Assembly: GCF_002920895.1 (NCBI RefSeq)
Contig: NZ_PQVG01000002.1
Location: forward strand, 372,001-436,000
Direction of reading: 5' to 3'
DNA length: 64,000 bases
Source: Flavobacterium alvei
GTDB taxonomy: Bacteria > Bacteroidota > Bacteroidia > Flavobacteriales > Flavobacteriaceae
Position 1 is the first letter of the stretch. Each line of letters starts with the position of its first letter. The notes under the pieces were generated by a model. That model searched no databases. It was given only the letters and a program-made list of their open reading frames with translations, and was not told the DNA's origin. The position numbers were made by a program, and so were the translations under genes. Shown one piece after another: positions 62,973 to 64,000 of the stretch.

Positions 62973-62980
62973 TATCTTTG
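62973..62980 (+). promoter_or_regulatory. -7 promoter element for the BatA-like gene, near-leaderless
   Basis: TATCTTTG fits TAnnTTTG and ends only 4 bases before the ATG at 62985. If used, the message would start at, or almost at, the start codon. Confidence 0.45.
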
Positions 62981-62984
62981 AAAA

Positions 62985-64000
62985 ATGCAATTCAAACATC
63001 CAGAAATCCTCTATTTCCTCTTTTTATTGGTTATACCAATTCTGGTTCATTTGTTTCAATTGCGACGTTTCAAAAAGGAATATTTCACCAATGTTCGTTT
63101 TCTAAAGGAACTTTCCATTCAAACCCGAAAGAGTTCCAAAATTAAGAAATGGTTGCTTTTAGCAACACGTTTATTGTTGTTGACTTGTATTATTATTGCT
63201 TTTGCGCAACCTTTTTTCAAAGCCAAAAACAGTATAAACAGTGCCAACGAAATGTATATCGTTCTGGATAATTCCTTTTCGATGCAAGCCAAAGGTCAAA
63301 AAGGAGAATTGCTAAAAAGAGCCGTTCAGGAATTACTAGAAAACACGCCCGAAAACCAGACTTTTTCCTTAATTACCAATTCCGAAACGTTTTGGAATAC
63401 CGACATCAAATCCATTCGAACCGAATTACAAAACCTGAAATACAGCGCCTTGCCTTTTCAATTGGAAAGTGCAATGGCGAAAATAAAATCCCGAAAATCG
63501 GCTTTCAACAAAGATATTATTGTGATTACCGATGCTGTTGGTCTAGAAGCGAAACAATTGAAAAGCATCAACAGCGATTTCAATACCTATTTCATTATTC
63601 CCGAAGCGGAACAAAAAAATAATGCGGCTATTGACAGTGTTTTTATTCATCAAAATTTGGATAATTTTTATGAAATTGGCTTGAATTTATCCGCTTTTGG
63701 AGAAAAGAACAAAGACATTCCTGTGGCTTTATACAATCAAAACAAGCTGATTGCAAAAACGCAAACGAAATTTGAAACCAATAAAAAAACTATTTATTTC
63801 ACGATTCCAAAAAAGGATTTCCACGGTTATGCTTCTATTACCGACAATGGATTAGAATACGATAACAACTTTTATTTCAGTATTTCAAAGCCTAAAAAGA
63901 ACAATATCATCAGCATTGGAGCGACTGAAAAATCGAACTTTTTGTCTCGAATTTACACCAATGACGAATTCAATTTTAATAATTTTGACATCGCTTCTTT
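62985..64000 (+). CDS. BatA/aerotolerance-type membrane protein with VWA domain, 3' end beyond the window
   Basis: The visible 338 residues begin MQFKHPEILYFLFLLVIPILVHLFQLRRF, the BatA N-terminal domain. A second membrane segment (WLLLATRLLLLTCIIIAFAQPFF) follows, then a VWA domain with the MIDAS motif DNSFSM near 88-93 and an Asp in IIVITDAVG near 172-180. The continuing beta-rich part has no further recognised motif. Proteins of this type occur in aerotolerance operons and as membrane scaffolds in Bacteroidota. Without the rest, the exact type (BatA, BatB or a larger DUF4159-like partner) is open. Confidence 0.85.
   Translation, partial: MQFKHPEILYFLFLLVIPILVHLFQLRRFKKEYFTNVRFLKELSIQTRKSSKIKKWLLLATRLLLLTCIIIAFAQPFFKAKNSINSANEMYIVLDNSFSMQAKGQKGELLKRAVQELLENTPENQTFSLITNSETFWNTDIKSIRTELQNLKYSALPFQLESAMAKIKSRKSAFNKDIIVITDAVGLEAKQLKSINSDFNTYFIIPEAEQKNNAAIDSVFIHQNLDNFYEIGLNLSAFGEKNKDIPVALYNQNKLIAKTQTKFETNKKTIYFTIPKKDFHGYASITDNGLEYDNNFYFSISKPKKNNIISIGATEKSNFLSRIYTNDEFNFNNFDIAS

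Noticed and set aside
1..64000. tRNA, rRNA, CRISPR, insertion sequence or prophage genes
   Set aside because: None was recognised on either strand. A covariance-model scan would be needed to exclude small RNAs.

Overview
The window looks like a chromosomal segment of a Flavobacterium-like member of Bacteroidota. The grounds are a SusC/SusD pair, type IX secretion (T9SS) sorting domains, promoters of the TTG-N19/20-TAnnTTTG type, very AT-rich spacers, few Shine-Dalgarno sequences, and familiar Flavobacteriia gene neighbourhoods (acyl-CoA reductase/serC/serA facing a ferredoxin; bshA; LptD beside amidases and MlaD). No rRNA, tRNA, CRISPR array, insertion sequence or phage gene was recognised.

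Positions 1-20315 hold a pectin utilisation locus. On the minus strand lie a truncated lipoprotein gene, susD and susC, then a LacI-type regulator. Facing them on the plus strand is one tight run of genes: GH28 polygalacturonase, an alpha/beta esterase, a DUF4861-like protein, two GH105 unsaturated-uronyl hydrolases, GH43, PL10 pectate lyase, a CE8 pectin methylesterase in a shifted frame, a second unusual GH28, a CE12 rhamnogalacturonan acetylesterase, and finally class I fructose-1,6-bisphosphatase. Together they could remove methyl and acetyl groups, cut homogalacturonan, trim rhamnogalacturonan ends and split unsaturated oligomers. The bisphosphatase fits the need for gluconeogenesis when uronic acids are the carbon source.

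Four copies of an 18-bp palindrome-like operator (ideal form TGCGCAATCGATTGCGCA) sit directly on the -7 promoter elements of susC and the GH28 operon, on a degraded -7 element before lacI, and on the -7 element of a distant T9SS-secreted PL1 pectate lyase at 32.2-34.7 kb. This points to one LacI regulon covering separate loci.

Positions 20392-31903 carry housekeeping genes: topoisomerase IV (parC, parE), small envelope proteins, an FMN reductase, ychF and a TonB-dependent receptor without SusD. Positions 32207-34696 hold the secreted PL1. Positions 35297-53094 are conserved genes: lolD, small membrane and lipoproteins, serA/serC/acyl-CoA reductase, ferredoxin, PrcB-like, bshA, two Fe-S proteins, MlaD, two tandem amidases, LptD and a TIGR02757 protein.

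Positions 53095-54271 form a small accessory patch: one orphan membrane-anchored gene between two strong palindromes. Positions 54272-60180 hold a second carbohydrate module: an AraC regulator facing an enolase-superfamily acid-sugar dehydratase and a short-chain dehydrogenase, followed by a second T9SS-sorted lyase. The window ends with a DEAD-box-type helicase whose motif II reads DEFD, a secreted lactonase-like beta-propeller flanked by related inverted repeats, and the start of a BatA/VWA membrane protein.

The main points for a second look are the operator-promoter geometry shared by separate loci, the A9 run joining PL10 to a CE8 that has no start codon of its own, and the palindrome-flanked orphan gene.
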